Program-made: the position numbers and the translations under genes
Assembly: GCA_950295325.1 (NCBI GenBank)
Contig: OX485809.1
Span: 24,628,144 to 24,692,143, forward strand
DNA: 64,000 nt
Origin: Polytrichum commune
Lineage: Eukaryota; Streptophyta; Polytrichopsida; Polytrichales; Polytrichaceae
Direction: 5' to 3'
Notes under the pieces: generated by a model
Told to the model about the DNA's origin: nothing
Databases searched by the model: none
Seen by the model: only the letters and a program-made list of their open reading frames with translations
In this document: in pieces, positions 11,401 through 23,906 of the stretch
Position numbering within the stretch: the first letter of the stretch is position 1
Layout of the letters: each line of letters begins with the position of its first letter

Positions 11401-13136
11401 TCTTAGGGGAATATCAAGAATAATCTGGATCAGCTTGAACCAAGGCATTTGAAAAGCCAATGAGTAGCCCTCTGGGGCATGTCTCTCATTGTGCTTGTAC
11501 ATTATTTTGTGTAGACACAGATGACTCAATTAAATCTGGGTGTCTATCTTGATGCCAGGCTCCAGTTGCTGCCACCAAGACCAGGGATAGCAAGTTACAG
11601 GTATTGTGGGGAGAGGATGGTTGGGTCGAGCATCGAGAAAATGGCATACTCTATTGCTTTGATGCAACCAAGTGCATGTTCTCATCTGGAAATGTGTCAG
11701 AGAAACTTCGCATGGCAGGCATGAAGTGCGCTGGTGAAACTGTAGTTGACCTTTTTGCAGGCATAGGATACTATGTGTTGCCCTTCCTCATCAAGTAAGC
11801 CATCTGTCACATTTAAAAGCACATGCTTGTTCTAGGAGAATTTACCTGATGTACGTCCTTCACTATGTCATGTGTCTTCATTTTTAAAACTTGCTCAAAG
11901 TGCAGCAGACAACATCAGAAAAGGGTGTCAAATGATGTTGCTCTGAAATTTTGTGTTTGCAGGGCTGGAGCTAAAAAAGTCTATGCCTGTGAATGGAACC
12001 CAAATGCAATTGTGGCACTTCGCCATAATTTGCAAGTCAACGCAGTGGAGGGTCGTTGCAGTGTGATTGAAGGAGATAATCGGTTGACAGCACCCCAGGT
12101 ATGTTGCTTGGTCCTGTACTTACAATGTTTTGTTTGCAAATTCTGTATGTAGTTTGCGCTTACGTAAGATTAGGATTCCTGTCACAGACACTTAATTCTT
12201 TGGAAAATTTGTGACCTTCACTAGTTTTTGCTAAAGAATCATGTAATAGAATAAAGAGTGCTAAAACCAGGATGGGATCTCCAAGTCCTAAATGGGTTTG
12301 TTGTATTTGGGCAGGGTGTGGCAGACAGAGTGTGTTTGGGGCTTCTTCCTTCAAGTGAAGGTAGCTGGAATGTTGCTCTGAAGGCACTTAGGTTAGTGCT
12401 TTTACATCGTGAACATTTTACATTTCTTCTGAAGAAAATGCTAAGACATGTGTTTGGGATATTAAACCACCAAGACGGACTATCACTTCAACCTTGATAT
12501 CAGATTGTGCTTTTCACTATTTGTCTTTTTTACTCTCTGTATTTCTGGTGACTGTCAACTGTGACCTTTTCCAGGCCAGAGGGCGGAATGCTACATGTGC
12601 ATGAAAATGTCAAAGACACTGATGAAAATCAGTGGGTGGCTTACCTTGTCTCCACACTCCATAGTTTATCAGCTGCCCTTGGTAAATTTTGATTCTTAAT
12701 TGTGATTTCTGAACAGCTTTTTGTATCCATTTTACTTACTATTACCTGTCTGGTTCTTTAGATTAGCTACAGCTTTTAAGATTTGTCCAGATGGTTATTA
12801 TGCTCAATACATAGCACAATTTGAAATTTATTTTCTCCAAAGGATTTCAATCTTGTCGAGAGCTTCATATTGTGTGTGCTACTGGCCACTTGTTTCAAGC
12901 ACTAGAGCACTAAGAGTTTTTAAGGTGTTTACTTTCTGGCATGTCAATGTGAAGCCCAAGTGTAAAAGATTCAAATTGTTTCTTGCTGGCTCTTAGTTTT
13001 TCTCACTTAAACTTTTGCCGTGAATGCAGGGAGGCAATGGGAAATAGGGGTGATGCATGTTGAGCGAGTAAAGTGGTATGCCCCACACATTCGACATTTA
13101 GTGGTCGATATCCACTGCTTCCAACATGGGAAGTGA
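5486..13136 (+). CDS. TYW2/3: tRNA wybutosine-synthesizing protein, TYW3-Kelch-TYW2 fusion
   Basis: The predicted protein (about 1140 aa) makes wybutosine at G37 of tRNA-Phe: TYW2 transfers an aminocarboxypropyl group from SAM and TYW3 methylates. Exons: 5486-5803, 7094-7247, 7454-7644, 7878-8349, 8632-9034, 9745-10836, 11235-11364, 11559-11794, 11963-12098, 12315-12391, 12575-12681, 13030-13136; phases agree throughout. TYW3 occupies residues 1-220 (SSCSGR at 49-54, then VSEEYLRFL). Kelch repeats lie at about 405-690 (glycine doublets in HGGFGG, VFGGIG, LFGGRD, VLGGCP, IIGGGA). The Met-10/TYW2 methyltransferase covers about 850-1140 (DLFAGIGYY near 984, then CEWNPNA, EGDNR, and HVERVKWYAPHIRHLV at the end). 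The same fusion is known from Arabidopsis. The start is the first in-frame ATG. The exon 3 donor (CAA|GTTACT at 7644) is the least certain junction. Confidence 0.93.
6300..6525 (-). repeat. AACCGGTT-rich repeat, copy in TYW intron 1
   Basis: In reverse orientation this carries the blocks shared by the family at 25.4, 25.6, 27.2, 28.6, 29.9 and 32.4 kb: GATTTTTGGGCATAATCG, a TAGTGTTTCCAAGTCCAACC block, ACATGTTG, CTTCA-ACCGGTTATTTCTC and a CTCCCC right end. It is about 225 bases, without coding capacity. Confidence 0.75.
6535..6925 (-). repeat. CCACTATGATTGGGTGG repeat family, copy in TYW intron 1
   Basis: This is the reverse-strand counterpart of 57430-57815 and 51650-51925. Shared blocks include GATGTTGCCA, TATGGTGTTGCTTC, ATAATCCCG, TTAGAGGGC, GAAGGTGAACACC, GGGCAAGCCC and CCCCACTATGATTGGGTGGA. 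It looks like a non-coding dispersed transposon relic placed next to the AACCGGTT repeat. Together they account for roughly half of this 1.3-kb intron. Confidence 0.7.
8383..8520. mobile_element. GAGTTATCC fold-back MITE, partial copy in TYW intron 4
   Basis: It starts with TTAGAGTTATCC and ACTCAACATGACTTGTGGTC, then GGTGCATGCTTGGAGGTAGT. The same order of blocks is seen in full copies in HYDIN introns (42430-42785, 53020-53400, 56597-56935). The right inverted terminus is missing or too diverged to place. Confidence 0.6.
11365..11558 (+). other. GC-AG intron 7 of the TYW gene
   Basis: Exon 7 ends RVARQ at CAG|GCAAGC, and exon 8 resumes at CCAG|GCTCCAG with APVAATKTRDSKLQ. Protein homology fixes both sides, and the reading frame beyond 11364 runs into a stop. 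No nearby GT donor keeps both the frame and the conserved sequence. GC-AG introns are a known minor class spliced by the major spliceosome. Confidence 0.75.
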
Positions 13137-16041
13137 TGACGCAAGACAACTGGATACTCCCTTGAAGTGTAAGGTAACTGCATTTATGATGGACACTTTG
13201 GCAAGCTTGAGTAATTTAGAGAGATCCAATTTATATGCTGATTATCTCGTCGGATTGGCAATTCAAATTGGAAATGGAAATCATGCAACTCAATATTTGA
13301 ATCATATGTGATAATCTTACGGTATTTTTATTCCAAGAAGTTCCCATGACCCATTGTGGTCACACAGGGGCATCCGTTTGTGCTATCCAACTTGGTCATG
13401 CCCCACCCTTTTGCATGGGATAAAGTGCTTCTTGAGTAACCTATTGCGATCTTGCCTAACACCTCATGATTGTGAGAACGTGAGATCATAATATACATGC
13501 CATGGTTGCTTTCAATTTCTTATTTTTCGTTCATTGAAGTGTAAAATTGGCTTATCCATGTCCTCACACGTTGGACTTGAGTGAGCACATAGCTCATTCT
13601 ATCCCTCCACTTGGTTTATAAATTTTTAGGGGACCATTTAACACATGCTTTGAGTCCAACTATATCCTTAATTTTAGGTGTCCACAATAGGTCACAACTT
13701 GAAATAGATGCACCTGCCTTAGTGGAGTTGGTGAAGCAGAGAATACTCAGTGCCATACTTCTAGAGTACTCACGTCCTTTGGTAGGTGTTGACCCTTGAA
13801 CTACGACAATGTAACTGACATTGTTGGGAAATTGGACGAGCACTATTGTCACTTCTATTAAATATACTATGTAATAACATCTTAAAAGTTGGGTCATGAG
13901 TTTACTTCTGGACCTGGAGATATTGGAAAGTGGAAGTTGCATGATGTGTATGGGACGAATATATGGGCTATAAATCAGTTACATGTTCCTATGCTGCAAT
14001 AGGGCCCTGATCATTGCATCATGTGTTGAATGTTGATGCTTAAGGGATAAGGTAGATGAAGCTAATGTGGACACCTCCAGCTCTGTGGAGTCGTCCAGCT
14101 GATGGATTCAAGTATTAGAAGCTTGAGTAGGTTAGCAATTGTGAATCATGATCAAAGAATTTGAAATCGTTGAAATCGGAATTGAGGAAGGTGCTGATCT
14201 AGGCTTTGGAATCAAAGATTCTTTATTTCCCAATTTTATGTTATAGGGGGGCACTCTTTTATCGTTCAATGTTGTGTAAGTGGACAACATCATTAGTAGA
14301 TTGTACATGGTTCATTTGTCAATGAAAATCAAGTTAAATGCCAATATTGGTTGTGTCATGTCTCTAAAGTGGTCACATGTAAGATAAAATGTCGCCAAAT
14401 TGTTTTTCATTATGGAATACCCACAATACAAGTTGGTTGGCACCTCTTATCACATATGTCCTCTTAATTTGCCCAAATTGCCGCCTCGTAATTTACCCAT
14501 CTTGGGCACAAAAATCAAGCGTATCATATTGTAGCTTGGTAGATAACACTCCTAATTATGAAGGATGGTGGGGGTAGTTTGACTTTTACGAAGGTGACTA
14601 ATCCAAATATCAAGGCTGCAACTAATTCATCATCTACTACTCACCCATTGAATTAAAACAATTGTATTGTCGATTAAGAACCAAAAATATGTGTTTGATT
14701 AAGGAAGCTGACCGGTTTAACCTCATCTACCTTATTAGCACTGTTAGCATAGCACATGTGACACAAAATCATAAGTCTAAATAAGTCGAGCTTAATAGTG
14801 GAAACAATGTCCACTATTTCCTTCTTTTAACAGTGGGTTAAGATTTGCAAGAAGAGTACAAGACCTGAGATGAGAATATTGTGTGTTCAAGTCTGATTGG
14901 GCATGCTTTTGTCCAAATTCAATTTACATCCAAATTCTTTTAAGATTTTCCAACCACTCACATGATGGCATGTGGCACTTTTGGGCCAAGAATAATTAAT
15001 TTTCTCTTAATTAGATCCATGCATAGGATGATCAGAAACGCCGAATTGGGAACCTAAGGAAGCTGCCACCCTACCAAGGCTAATAAAGAATAAGATCATG
15101 CGTAAATACTACGCTTGAAAGAGATTCCAATGAAAGCAAAATGGGGTTACTTGTGTGGAAGATCGAGTCCTATTACTAGGTTACCTAGTAAAACAATGCT
15201 TAACGTCCCATATGCAGGATACAGAAGTGGCCATGTGGACCACAACAACTCTTAATTAAGGTAGTGAACCCTAATCTCATCCTTGCTCCAAAAGTGCACA
15301 CTATGCAAGATTCCTATACTTGTAACCAAAGCATACTTAGTACCGTCCTTATGTCTACGGCACATAACTTAGTGGGGTAGTTTTGGAGGACAACATGATG
15401 GGTTTCAATGAGGATTAGGACACAAGTAAGGGTGGTTTCTTCTATGATTTATTTGGAGTCCCACATACAAAAGTTATAAGGATTCAAATATTTTATTAGG
15501 TGGAGTGTTGGTTTCCTCACATGGACGATTTTGGGAGAAAACGAGGTTGATTTGGATGACTACCGAGACGATTTTGGGAAGCCGTTTGTTGTGGAAATAG
15601 TGTGGACTTTAGGGAGGAATTTTAAGTAAGTGGCTTTAAAATTTTGTATTATATTCATATAATGTGCAAATTATTTTATTTTTATTCCTAACATCTCTAA
15701 GGGTGCAACTGCACTGCCTACTTAAGACACTGGTTAAGGCCATACTCAAAGGGCCACCTAATTCTAGTCACATAATTGAAAGTCAACTAACTTTCTAAAT
15801 AAGAGTTCTAACAAAGGAACCTTAACTCCCAGTGGAAGCTAAAGCCTTACAACCTACCCGCATCTCTTCTCTCCTTCCTTGGCTTCCAACTCCTTCTCTC
15901 TTCCAGTGGGTATTTCTTCCTCTTGATTTCTTGTTTGATTTGCATGCAATAAGCTCATGTTGGGTTTCTAAGGACATCCTCAAAAAAATTGAATTTAGGG
16001 TTGGAGCCCTGCAATAGTATGCAACCATGTAGTTACATTTT
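13137..16041. other. Spacer 3' of TYW gene, no gene seen
   Basis: AT-rich sequence with short open frames on both strands, none with recognisable protein similarity, codon bias or splice context. The TYW 3' UTR must lie at its left end. I see no convincing RNA gene. Confidence 0.5.
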
Positions 16042-16670
16042 AAGTTGAGCTTTTGTGAAAATTGGATTCAATGAACCAGTGTCTTGGGAGATTTTTGAAC
16101 ATAATCAGTGGAAATCCTGGTGTTTCCAAGCCCAACTAATTACATGTTGCCATCTAACGTGGGATTTGTGAAAGTGAATATGATTGCATAGTTCTCACTT
16201 AGTGTTGCTGAATACATTAGCATTTGTGAATCAGTTGTCTATTCATCACCTGGAAAGTTTGTGCTAATAATTGAATCACTCTTGTAGTTTTTAGAATCAA
16301 GGTATTCTACATGGGGACATTTTTGCACCTAAGTTCTGGACACCTCAAGGTTGGCAATTATTTTGAGATGCAGCCACACTCCCTAGTTAAGTTGAGCTTT
16401 CATGAGAATTAGTTTCAATGAACCAGTGTCCAGGATGATTTTTGGACAGAGTCGGTGAAATCCTAGTGTTTCCAAATCCAACTAGTTGCATGTCGACATC
16501 TTTTGAGGGAATTTTGAAAGTGATTTCAATTGCATAGTTCTCACATAGTGTTCAGCCTCTCCCTGAGTGCCAAACACATTATCATATGTCAATCCATTGT
16601 TTGTTCATCAACCAACAAGCTTCTGTTAATATTCAAATCACTCTTGTAGCTTCTAGAATCAAGGTACTTG
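16042..16670. repeat. 348-bp tandem duplication
   Basis: Two direct copies with about 348-base spacing share GTTGAGCTTT, TTCAATGAACCAGTGTC, GATTTTTG, ATTGCATAGTTCTCAC, AATCACTCTTGTAG and AGAATCAAGGTA. Each copy includes an eroded core of the AACCGGTT family (GATTTTTGAACATAATC, then GTGTTTCCAA). A transposon-bearing segment was probably duplicated. Confidence 0.7.
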
Positions 16671-18482
16671 GGCACATTTTTGGGATCATGTGTGCAAGGT
16701 TGACAACCTGTCCATTTTTACACTCACAAGTTTCAAGTGATAGAGCAAATTAATAAAGGATACCTAGATTGAACAAGCGGTGGTTAAAATAGCGGGGACA
16801 AAGCAAATTCCCTAGAAATGAAGCTGATTCCTGAGCAGTCACTGTTTGCATGTCATCATACAACAAAACTTATGCAATTAAGCTTCCAACCCAATAATCT
16901 TCTCCGCTGCAGAGTTGGTGCGAGATGCTTCAAAGCACATGAAGAACCGAGAATCCTTTCACAACTTAAGAATTGAGACATGCAAAGCCGAGAATAGTGT
17001 GGACATGTGGAAGGCTAGAGGTCCATTGGGCAAGGAACACTAATTTCCAATGTCTACCCTCACTCAGGCTCTTACCTAGTTGACTTTGTCAAGTTTGCTG
17101 ACTTGGTGGTGTAACCTCCAAACAAGTCAGGGTGACATTTGGTCAACAAAATTTTCTTAACCCTTGAGTTAGTTAATGCAGCTAACTAAGGTAGAAATAC
17201 CATAAGCGGTTAACCACCCTCTAGCCGTGCACTAGATCGCCGTCATAATGGTGAAGTGTCATTTCTAAAACGGATCATGGCTCGGCGGCAACTTCAATGC
17301 GTGCACACTTAGTGTAGCCAATGGGAGTCAAGTGTTAATGTACTCATGAGGTAACCGATTTAGGCGATGTTCTGTATGAAAATGCGGATTACCGTGTTCG
17401 GTGTAGGAAGAATCTAGTGAATGAGTAAGGGGTTTGACAACTTTTCACTTTGAAAATTTGTAGCATTTTTTGTACAAGACAGAAAAATATAAAACAACTT
17501 GCATTCTTCATGAATCCTTCTCGTCTATCTTGGAAAATTATCTCATGATTGTCAGACCATATCTTCAATGCAAATCACCTTATTTTCACGGGTTATGGTA
17601 TTTCTACCTTAGGCAGTGAGGCTGCACCCTATGCCAAGTTGCATACCACATACCACTAATCCATGTGGATTCCAAAAATAGGCTAAATCAGGTTGGTTTA
17701 AGGACCCTTTACCTTATGCTAAGGTCAACCAAGTATTTACTTGAGTTTGGAGACACTCTGAACGAACAAACTGAAGTAGACTTGGAAGTGATTTGGCACA
17801 GCCTGGAATGGGCGATGCAGCCAGCAAACAAACTTGGAATTGACAAATGGACCTTAATTGGACCCGAAAGTTTGTTTCAGATTTGCAGTGTCCTTGGGCC
17901 ATTTTTAATCACATATCACCTCACGAAGAGTTCATGCAATAATTGAAATAAAGCATCCTCCCACAGTCCCCAAAACTGATGCAAACATCTCTCTGCCTGT
18001 GATAGTTGAATCTGTCAGTAATAATGAAGGTGAGACCTAACACAAATTCAAAGCTCATTTGGTCATCAATTAGATTGTACACAGAAGCAGTGCATAAAGT
18101 TTGCAATCACTTTGCGTTACACCTACTGACACCAGAACAGACTCGGGAGAAGAACCACGGAGACATTTCTAGATCATATCATAGTTTTTTTTTTGCACAT
18201 GTTGGTGCACTACATAGGTACAAGAATTTGATCACAATGCACCGCAGCTTTCCATGCCACTCACCATAACCCCAATTCCAGACTAACTTAATACGGCAAC
18301 AAAGGGAGGGACGGAGGGAGGGTTCGTCTCTGCTCCCTTTGCCAAAGAACAAAAAGAAAAAAAGTGTTGATGAAAGAATGTGTTAAAGCTCGATGATATC
18401 TAATCTCAATGTACAGGAGTCGAATTTGAAAATGTCTCAGCAACAACCAAAATTCGCCTTCTCTTCTTCTATCTCAAATCAA
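16671..18482. other. Spacer between TYW and clathrin assembly genes, no gene seen
   Basis: An open frame at 17665-17946 (93 codons) has no recognisable motif and is not supported as a gene. The 3' UTR of the minus-strand clathrin assembly gene should occupy the right end of this stretch. Confidence 0.45.
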
Positions 18483-21400
18483 TCAATAAGGAGCATAATA
18501 TCCGGCCACTGGCATGCCCATGTTGTAGTGAGGAAGAGACAAAGTGCTCTGTGGTGCAACTGATGCGTACGGATTGTTGAATAGCTTCATAAAACCAGCT
18601 TCCCCTCGCATACCTTCTGTTTGATATTGTTGCCACATCACTTGTTCTTGGGTCAGTAGCTGCTGTTTCTTCGTTAGGTCTGCCATCTGGACATAAGGGG
18701 GAGGAGGAACTAGCGCTGACGCCGCAAAGGGGTCCTCCCCTGTGACAGGCAGGGGCATGCCACCTGGCGGTGCAGGTAATGCTAAGAAAGATGACGCAGG
18801 CCGGTTTGGAATTGCAACACTGCTGGCACTCCCAGCAGGCATTGCATTTGCAGCTTGTTTTTGTAGCACTGCTCCCTGACTGTACATGCTGTCCAGGAGT
18901 AAAGGGTCAAACCCACCCGCCATTGGTGCGTTAGTTGGTTTTGAGAGATTGCTAACCGAGGCCACCAAGGCTAACTCCCACCCAGCTTTCCCATGTTCTG
19001 AAGCGTTCCGTAGTGCGCTCTGTTGATCCTCATCTGTAGTAAAGGACTCCCAGGTTCCATTTGTGGTTGTCCCTGAGAAGAGCGCAAGTGCAAGCTTGTT
19101 GCCTTCCTCTTCTGCAGAGATTGTTGCCTTTCCCATGTCCAAAAGATCTGCAAAAGTACCAACGTTGAGTTATGAGTCAGTATCTCCACTTTTCCATGTC
19201 TAAGGACGTTTGTTTTCTAATCTAGCTGCAAGAACAATTTGCAAGAATCGAAGTTCTTGGTTACATGCAGGAATGCAAAGCATAGTCAAGTGGCAAACTC
19301 TCATTAGTCAACACCTCATCGTTTCCTATCTTCGGACAAAGCCTCCTCCCATCTACCAAGATCCAACTCAAAAGGCCTTGCCACAAAGAATCTCACCGAG
19401 TGTAGACTTCTAAGATGCTTATCTAAGGCGAACACCCACTACACCACTTAAGAATGCTATGATTGCGCATCGCAGCCACCTTCTCACAGCGAAGTGTGCT
19501 GGAAACCTTCCCAAAGAAACTACTGGGGCCAAAAATCGACAAGCCTAGCAACTGGGTGGTGTTTTACAAATAGTTGGAACTTGGTGAATAAATCACACAT
19601 TGGTTACCATTCCTCACAGTAATAACACTTGTTCCATTCTACATTCAAAAAGGACAAATCTCCTGAATGGCTCAAAGACACCTTGCTGGAGACACGTGAA
19701 TGACATAATAAACAGATAGCAGAACAAAGTTGCCCAAGAGACGGAATGCGCACACAACTCAAAATTTACCATACGATTCCCAAAACATCTGGCAACTATA
19801 TGGTGTTTGACATATACTTAAACATGGTGAATTATTTACACATTGGTTTTACAGTTGTGATGTTCTTCATAGTAACACACTTGTTCCATTCTACATTCAA
19901 AAGAAGAAATCTCTTGAATGATTCAAAACACTTCATTGGAAATACACGAGCTACATAAGGAACAAATAGCAAAACAAAGAAGCCCAAAAAACACAATGCA
20001 CTCACAGACCAAACCAAACCAAACCATACGATTCCCAAAACATCTGAATGGTGGATTGAGTACTTGCACACTGGTTTATAGAAAATTACAGTTCCAGCGT
20101 TCTTCATAGTAACACACTTATTCCATACTACATTCGAAAAGAAGAAATGTCCTGAATGATTCAAAGACTCCTTGCTGGCGGCACATAAATGAAATAATGA
20201 ACAAATAGTAGAACAACATCGTCCAAAAGACAGATCACACTCACAAACCAAACAAATCATATGACTCCTGAGACGTCTGTTCAGATGAAATACTGTGCAG
20301 AGAGTGCAACTACAGTGAAAAGGCTCGAAATCCATACCTTCTTCAGGCTCAGGTTCTGGTTCTGGAACTGTAGGAGCCTCCTCTGGAATGCCTTCAGGCG
20401 GTGGGGCCGGTTCGGGTGTAATGGGGCGAGCTACTGGTTCGGGTTCCCGTTCTGGAGTCTGTGGCTTGTACTCGAGTTGTAAGGGCTGAGGTTCAGGGCT
20501 CTTGCTCCGCCCTGAAGGTGCATTTGACCTCAAGAATTCTTCCAAAGTCTCCAGTCGCTCTTTGGGAACAAGCTCCACTGCAATGTACTCAGAAGAGCGA
20601 CCAACACCATAGTGTTTGCAAATCTTGAAGAAATCCTCCAGCTCCTCACTTTGCTTCGCATACCGGTAGTACAAATCAAAGGCTCTCACCCTATCCAGCT
20701 GCTCCATGTCAAAGAAAGCATCGAGAAGAACAGTCATACCGTCACATAAATCCTTGTGAAGCTGGATACTCTCCTTGACAACAAGATAGAGAGCAACCTG
20801 CACAAGGCGGTTGGTTTTCGCAGCACCCGCTGGACGACATCCCAGAACGCGTTCCATTAACATCTGCATTGCAGGAAGTCTCTCCAAGAGCTGCTTGGCA
20901 TTCATCTCCTTGACTGGCACATTCTCAGCTTCTTCCTCCCTAATCCCATCAAAAAAAGAAGATGCAGCATTCAGCAAAAGGAGCCTTTCAGTGTAATGAC
21001 TCGACCTATTCACATGTCTCAAATTGCAATGTTCCTTACAAGCACGTCCCACACATTCTATACAACAACCAAACAGTTCGTGTATAGGCCACACACACTT
21101 GAAAATGCCGGTTCCAATAAGGAGTTTGGTAAGCCAAGGCAAAAGAATTTCGGCTTTAACAGGTGCTTGACCTTGGGGAACTTGGTTTCAAGGTTGGTCG
21201 CTTCCAATCAGTATGGATTATGAACGTTTCTAACCAAAAAAAGAGGGGCTGACCTTGAAACCGAACTCCTCAAGGTTAGGCGCATGTTAAGGCCAACATC
21301 CCTATCCTTGGACCAGACTCCGTTTCAAAACTGAAAATTTTCGAACATGTGTGGCCTCCCCTTCACTCGCTGATGGCAGAAAAGAGCGGCTCAGATTGCT

Positions 21401-22423
21401 CTTGAAAGTGACTCAAAATACACTCAAAGTGGCCTCTCCTCTATAGGGTTTAGAAACGGACATCCAAGACAATCTCCAGGTTTTAGGTTAACCAATCTAC
21501 TGAGAGATTATGCGAAGACTTTTGATCCATCTATGGAGACACCACCCCTGGTGAGACGAAATGAAGGAGTAGGGCACATACGACATTCCATGAATGTATC
21601 TGAAAGATGTAGAGCTCATTGAACAAAAACTATGAGGTCAACAATCCTCCAGTAAAAAATCCAGTTTACCGCACCTGTCATTCCTGCCAGATCTGTCATT
21701 CCAGTCTCCCCTGTTTGTGCTCCGTCCCGACCTATCTCCATATCTTGGGGACAACCCACCATCATAGTTGCTATGTCGCCGATCGTCACTGTAAGAATAT
21801 CTGGATTCAGGAGAGCCTCCATTCCGGGATGAAGCCCTGCCTGGTGACCTCCCACCACCATAGCCTGATCTTGGAGGAGACCGACTGAAGGCGGATCTTC
21901 GCTCACTTCGTCCTGAGCGATTATTATTATTATGATGATGATGGTTGTTCTTGCTATATAATGAAACTGAGCAATCCAAGCGCTCGTCCAGATATAACCC
22001 ATACGTGCGCACGAATGCCGTGTAATCCCACGCATTCGAATGCGTCGCATCCCGAAAATGCGAAAGATTAAGGATGCGCTTGCCGTGTCGGCTCGCTCGC
22101 ATCAATTCATCCTCAAAAGCAGGGTCTCCCTCCCGAAGCAGCCGGTGAATGAGCATCAGGCACTTACAGGCCACATTCCAGTCATGCGTTTTGCTTATTC
22201 TTTTTGTCAGGCTGTTCATACACGCGTTCACATAGCCGCGCGAGTGGGAGGTGAGGTTTAATATCTCGTTTGCGTATTTGTCATCGAAGTAATCATCGTG
22301 GCTGGTGGCCCTGACGAGCGCAACATCAAGATCGGGTGCTTTTGTCCCACCTACTTTTGCAATGCTGATGCTGGTCTGATCCTTGAGAGGTCGAATCGCC
22401 TTTCTAATTTTCCTAGGTGCCAT
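18483..22423 (-). CDS. Clathrin assembly protein with ANTH domain (AP180/CALM family, plant type)
   Basis: This is an endocytic adaptor: the ANTH domain binds phosphoinositides at the plasma membrane and the tail recruits clathrin and AP-2. Coding exons on the minus strand are 22423-21675, 20939-20338 and 19147-18483, with agreeing phases (2, then 1), giving about 671 aa. Residues 1-155 hold the first ANTH half (MAPRKIRKAI, KATSHDD-like RATSHDDYF, NLTSHSRGYV, HRLLREGDP, DYTAFVRTYGLYLDERL). Residues 156-250 are a Ser/Arg/Gly insert with a His/Asn run. Residues 255-390 hold the second half (PAMQMLMERVLGCRP, ALYLVVKES, LLDAFFDME, SSEYIAVE, LETLEEF). A Pro/Glu linker follows, then a tail with KLALALF, a DPF motif at about 589 (AP-2 type) and an NPY. 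Closest in layout to Arabidopsis At2g25430-like proteins. Confidence 0.93.
19590..20290. repeat. Three tandem units of about 230-243 bp inside intron 2 of the clathrin assembly gene
   Basis: Units begin near 19596, 19839 and 20067. They share CACATTGGTT, TAGTAACACACTTGTTCCAT, CTACATTC-AAAAG, GAATGATTCAAA, ATAGCA-AACA and ACCATACGATTCCCAAAACA. They fill most of the 1.19-kb intron between the second and third coding exons. Divergence between units is moderate, so the amplification is not very recent. Confidence 0.8.
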
Positions 22424-23837
22424 CGCCTGCACAAAAGAAAAAAAGAACAAAAAAGAAAATCATAAGCACAGCAAAATGACAAAGAAATTCAATTCTGAGA
22501 CTCTCAATCACCTCTCTATGCACGCAAACAACCGTCGCAACCAGAACCCAACATGTCCGCAACTTTCCAAAATTTCTAAAAAACAAAGATGAGGTGAGGG
22601 AGGCAATCCACGTTCAAGCCCATGCTGATATCATCACATACATGAGCCCCACAACTCATCTCCGCCAATCATCAAAGACATACCTATGCGCGGCCAGAAC
22701 GACAATCTACACACAATTATTATGGCCAAGAAGGTGCTCCACTTTACGTGTGTGCTATGAACAACCAGAAAGCGTTAAGCAACAGATAGGATAAAGTATG
22801 TCTCCAATTGCAAGAAGATTGCCACGGACTACATACAACACAGGAAGAACACTCCGATCGATGTGAGAGGAATGAGTAAAATGTGAACACTCTGTTCAGA
22901 GAGAGAATAATTCAGCGGCAAAATGGAACTCTACACCATCAAATCCAGCTTCAAGGTGGACATCTAGCCTTGGCCGATCACCCGAAAGGTGAATGGCCAT
23001 GTAAACCTTTTTACTCGAAGAGGCCAAAAGGCGGAAGTTTTATACTGACAATGGCCGAAAGAATGCTCCAACAAAGTAAACCTCTTTCTTCTCTATGCAA
23101 GTAACCGACATGCATGGCGATCTAAACAGCGTCGTTGCTGTCAAAGCCCTTCCTTTAAAGGATCTAAAGCTCCATAGCCATCAGGCGGCGAGCGCCCACA
23201 GCCAAGTAGTACATAACCCAACAGACCAACGCCAATTTCTTCTTCACCAATTACAAGTCTCAACAACAACAACAAGCTCAAGCTACCCTCCCCCCTTTGC
23301 ATCCTCACTTACATAACCCTCCTCTCATCTCTCCTAACCCTCGATCCACACACCATAACTCCGATCCAAATAATCCACCTCACCCTCACCTTCCCCTGCA
23401 AACCACCTTCCACTGCAGTCTATCTGTGCTCTAAATTAAGCAGAAAACTACAGTGTGGCAAATTGGGCGATAAGGAGTCCACAGGTGAGGTAGACATTGA
23501 GCTTAGGGAAGACAATCCCTGTGCAAAAGGAAGCTCCGAAGTGGAAACGGTGCAAACCTGGAAGAAAACAAAATAAAAGGAAACGCAAAACAGCAACCGA
23601 ACCTGTCCATCAACCTTAACCTCAACTTCAAACTGCAACAACAACATCAACCTGTGTGCCCCATCCATCATCACTTACCATGAGGCTAGACGCCACCCAC
23701 TGGAGAGCTCACCACTGAAGCTCCAGCCTACACATGTATGGATGGATGTCCCTAGTGCTGCCTGTCCCTCCCTCCGAATTGTGCACTCACTATGTCTCCG
23801 AAGTCCCTGTGTGGACAAAGCTGGCAGCAAAGGTCAA

Positions 23838-23906
<69 letters not shown>

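Noticed and set aside
17665-17946. 93-codon plus-strand frame near the clathrin assembly gene 3' end
   Set aside because: No recognisable motif, no splice context, and chance frames of this size are common in this DNA.
19832-20337. Continuation of the clathrin assembly frame into intron 2 as coding sequence
   Set aside because: It lacks any family similarity, whereas the spliced product continues with the typical plant tail. Kept only as a possible retained-intron form.
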